7,763 nt of DNA, taken from NCBI GenBank assembly GCA_902766185.1, contig CACXCQ010000008.1, positions 1 through 7,763 on the forward strand, written 5' to 3'. Origin of the DNA: an uncultured Eubacteriales bacterium (GTDB lineage Bacteria; Bacillota; Clostridia; Peptostreptococcales; Anaerovoracaceae). Shown here piece after piece: positions 5,785-7,763 of this stretch (position 1 is its first letter; each line of letters begins with the position of its first letter). The notes beneath the pieces were generated by a model. That model worked only from the letters and a program-made list of their open reading frames with translations. It was not told where the DNA came from and searched no databases. The translations under genes were made by a program, and so were the position numbers.

Positions 5785-5789
5785 AGGAG
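5785..5789 (+). promoter_or_regulatory. Ribosome binding site fixing the prfA start
   Basis: AGGAG lies 6 bases before the ATG at 5796. The frame is open further upstream to an ATG at 5703, but that would overlap the end of the thioesterase gene and add 31 residues unlike any RF1 N-terminus. Confidence 0.85.
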
Positions 5790-5795
5790 CGTAAT

Positions 5796-6857
5796 ATGTT
5801 CGACAAACTGGACTTTATCACAGAGAAATACGACGAGCTGGCCCAGACCGTATCGGATCCGGCGGTGATCGCCAACCAGCCGGTGTGGCAGAAGCACGTG
5901 AAGGAAATGGGCGAAATGGAGCCCATCGTCAAAAAATACAAAGAATACAAAGAAGCAAAAACAGGCATCGCCGAAGCGAAGGAAATGCTGGAGGACGGCG
6001 ATGAAGAGATGCGCGAACTGGCCAAGATGGAGATCGCGGAGCTGGAAGAGAAGCTGCCCCAGATGGAGGAAGAGCTGAAAGTCCTGCTTTTGCCTAAGGA
6101 CCCCAACGATGAAAAGAACGTCATCCTGGAGATCCGGGCGGGCACCGGCGGCGAGGAAGCTGCCCTGTTCGGCGCGGACCTTCTGCGGATGTACACCAGA
6201 TACGCGGAGCGCAACCGCTGGAAGACCGAGCTGATGGAGATCAACGACACCGGCCTGGGCGGAATCAAGGAAGCGGTGATGCTCATCAAGGGCAAAGGCG
6301 CTTACTCCCGCCTGAAGTTCGAGAGCGGAGCCCACCGGGTGCAGCGTGTCCCCGAAACGGAGTCCAGCGGGAGGATCCATACCTCCGCGGCCACGGTGGC
6401 GGTGCTGCCGGAGGTGGACGACGTGGAAGTGGACCTGGATCCCAACGACGTCCGGGTGGATGTTTATCGTGCCTCGGGCAACGGCGGACAGTGCGTCAAC
6501 ACCACCGACTCCGCGGTGCGGCTCACCCACGAGCCCACGGGACTGGTGGTCACCTGCCAGGACGAAAAATCCCAGATCAAGAACAAAGACAAGGCGTTCA
6601 AAGTCCTGAAGGCAAGGCTTTATGACCTGGAGATGCAGAAGCAGCAGGCGGAGATCGCCGGGCAGCGGAAGAGCCAGGTGGGAACCGGAGACCGCAGCGA
6701 GCGGATCAGGACCTACAACTTCCCCCAGGGGAGAGTGTCCGACCACCGGATCGGCCTGACTTTGTACAAGCTGGAACAGTTCCTGGACGGGGATCTGGAC
6801 GAGATCATCGACGCCCTCAACACCCACGATCAGGCAGAGAAAATGAAGAACTTTTAA
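5796..6857 (+). CDS. prfA: Peptide chain release factor 1
   Basis: RF1 reads UAA and UAG in the ribosomal A site and triggers release of the finished protein. The 353-residue length is close to the usual 355-360. The N-terminus [15 protein letters not shown] is typical. The codon-recognition tripeptide is P186-E187-T188 within [15 protein letters not shown], which fits the RF1 P-x-T pattern and not the SPF of RF2. The catalytic GGQ is at 230-232 in [19 protein letters not shown], with Cys in place of the His common after GGQ in proteobacteria. TGGEEA and [22 protein letters not shown] are also conserved. The start is set by AGGAG at 5785-5789. It is followed after 25 bp by a Sua5-type gene; prmC, whose product methylates the GGQ glutamine, is not between them. 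Confidence 0.98.
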   Translation: MFDKLDFITEKYDELAQTVSDPAVIANQPVWQKHVKEMGEMEPIVKKYKEYKEAKTGIAEAKEMLEDGDEEMRELAKMEIAELEEKLPQMEEELKVLLLPKDPNDEKNVILEIRAGTGGEEAALFGADLLRMYTRYAERNRWKTELMEINDTGLGGIKEAVMLIKGKGAYSRLKFESGAHRVQRVPETESSGRIHTSAATVAVLPEVDDVEVDLDPNDVRVDVYRASGNGGQCVNTTDSAVRLTHEPTGLVVTCQDEKSQIKNKDKAFKVLKARLYDLEMQKQQAEIAGQRKSQVGTGDRSERIRTYNFPQGRVSDHRIGLTLYKLEQFLDGDLDEIIDALNTHDQAEKMKNF

Positions 6858-6882
6858 GAAAGTGGGGACGCAAACGAAGAAC

Positions 6883-7763
6883 ATGGAAACCCTTCATCTG
6901 ACAACAGAATTTGCAGACATCGCCAAAGCGGCGAAGATCATACAGGACGGCGGCCTGGTGGCTTTTCCCACGGAGACCGTCTACGGACTGGGCGCTGACG
7001 CCATGAACCCGGAAGCGGTCGCGGCGGTCTACGAAGCCAAAGGCAGGCCCAGCGACAACCCCATGATCGTGCACATCGCCAGGGCCAGCGACATCGGACA
7101 GCTGACCCCGATGCTCAGCGCGGACATCGTGGCCATCATCGAAAACTTCTGGCCCGGTCCTTTGACCATCGTGGTGAAAAAGAGACCGGAAGTGCCCGAC
7201 CGCACCACCGGCGGACTGGATACGGTTGCGGTGCGCATGCCCGATTCGAAGGCGGCGCTGGACCTCATCAACCTGTCCGGCTGCCCCATCGCGGCGCCCA
7301 GCGCGAACCTTTCCGGAAGTCCAAGCCCCACCAGGGCCCAGGACGTGATCGCGGATCTGGACGGGCGCATCGACGCCATCATCTCAGGGGACGACTGCCG
7401 GGTGGGCATCGAGTCCACCGTGCTGGACCTGACGTCCGAGCAGCCGACCATTTTGCGGCCCGGGATCATCACGGCGGAGAGCATTGAAGCGGCGCTGGGC
7501 AGGGAGGTCATCTACGATCCGTCCCTCAAGGAAGCGGCGCAGCACATCGCCCTCGACCCGGAGGACGGCGTACAGGAAAGCGATTTCCAGCCGAAATCCC
7601 CGGGAATGAAATACAAGCATTACGCGCCCAAGGCGGACATGCTGGTGGTAGAAGGCCAGCGCGACCGCGTGCAGGCGGAGATCCAGCGGCTGAAGGTGCT
7701 CAACGAAAACCTGGGCAACAAGGTGGGTGTCATCCTCTTCGAGGAAAAAGCCTTCATCGAAGC
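6883..7763 (+). CDS. ywlC: L-threonylcarbamoyladenylate synthase, Sua5/YwlC type (3' end cut off by window)
   Basis: This enzyme makes threonylcarbamoyl-AMP from threonine, bicarbonate and ATP, the first step of the t6A37 modification of ANN-reading tRNAs. The frame stays open to the window edge, giving 293 visible residues. The YrdC domain carries LVAFPTETVYGLGA (about 25-38), KGRPSDNP (53-60), FWPGPLTIV, the SxN motif in APSANLSG (138-145) and GIESTV. The linker SPGMKYKHYAP (239-249) and the following residues show the longer Sua5 form with an extra C-terminal domain, not the short TsaC form. The ATG at 6883 has no good ribosome site: GGGGA lies 17 bases away. An in-frame GTG at 6862 would add seven residues (GTQTKN region) and is a real alternative. 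The gene is probably co-transcribed with prfA. Confidence 0.95.
   Translation, partial: METLHLTTEFADIAKAAKIIQDGGLVAFPTETVYGLGADAMNPEAVAAVYEAKGRPSDNPMIVHIARASDIGQLTPMLSADIVAIIENFWPGPLTIVVKKRPEVPDRTTGGLDTVAVRMPDSKAALDLINLSGCPIAAPSANLSGSPSPTRAQDVIADLDGRIDAIISGDDCRVGIESTVLDLTSEQPTILRPGIITAESIEAALGREVIYDPSLKEAAQHIALDPEDGVQESDFQPKSPGMKYKHYAPKADMLVVEGQRDRVQAEIQRLKVLNENLGNKVGVILFEEKAFIE

Noticed and set aside
5601..6884. Minus-strand open frame of 427 codons opposite prfA
   Set aside because: It lies antisense to the clearly conserved prfA gene, shows no recognisable domain, and results from GC-rich codon usage.

Overview
The window looks like a chromosomal segment from a fairly GC-rich anaerobic Firmicute, probably class Clostridia. 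This rests on strong AGGAG-type ribosome binding sites, an extended -10 sigma-A-like promoter, a PanB with a C-terminal tail, and an RF1 gene followed by a Sua5-type tRNA-modification gene. It is an inference from family resemblance, not a taxonomic assignment.

Left block (1-1950): the end of a pantothenate operon on the plus strand. panB (cut at its 5' end by the window edge) and panC carry out the hydroxymethylation and ligation steps to pantothenate. A strong hairpin terminator, usable from both sides, closes panC and the convergent gene that follows.

Middle block (1950-3800): an accessory-looking stretch read mainly on the minus strand. Reading leftwards it holds a predicted PD-(D/E)XK-like nuclease of unknown role (2580-3407), a tRNA-Arg(CCU) gene with encoded CCA (2438-2512), a hairpin after the tRNA, and a small DUF2442-like protein with a C-terminal membrane segment (1953-2372). 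Upstream of the nuclease gene is a gene-free region of about 400 bp. It contains two copies of a 65-bp palindrome-bounded element spaced exactly 89 bp apart, and a third hairpin abuts the second copy. The outer stems of the two copies differ at two positions, and both differences are compensated on the opposite arm. This is the most unusual signal in the window.

Right block (3748-7763): an extended -10 promoter drives a plus-strand gene for a two-helix membrane protein with a coiled coil, a tail of nearly 300 residues dominated by Glu and Ala, and a very basic C-terminus. Close behind come a hotdog-fold acyl-CoA thioesterase-like gene (3-bp gap), prfA (peptide chain release factor 1) and a Sua5/YwlC-type threonylcarbamoyl-AMP synthase gene that runs off the right edge. 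The short spacing and absence of terminators suggest one operon ending in translation-related functions. prmC, which often sits between prfA and ywlC in Firmicutes, is not there.
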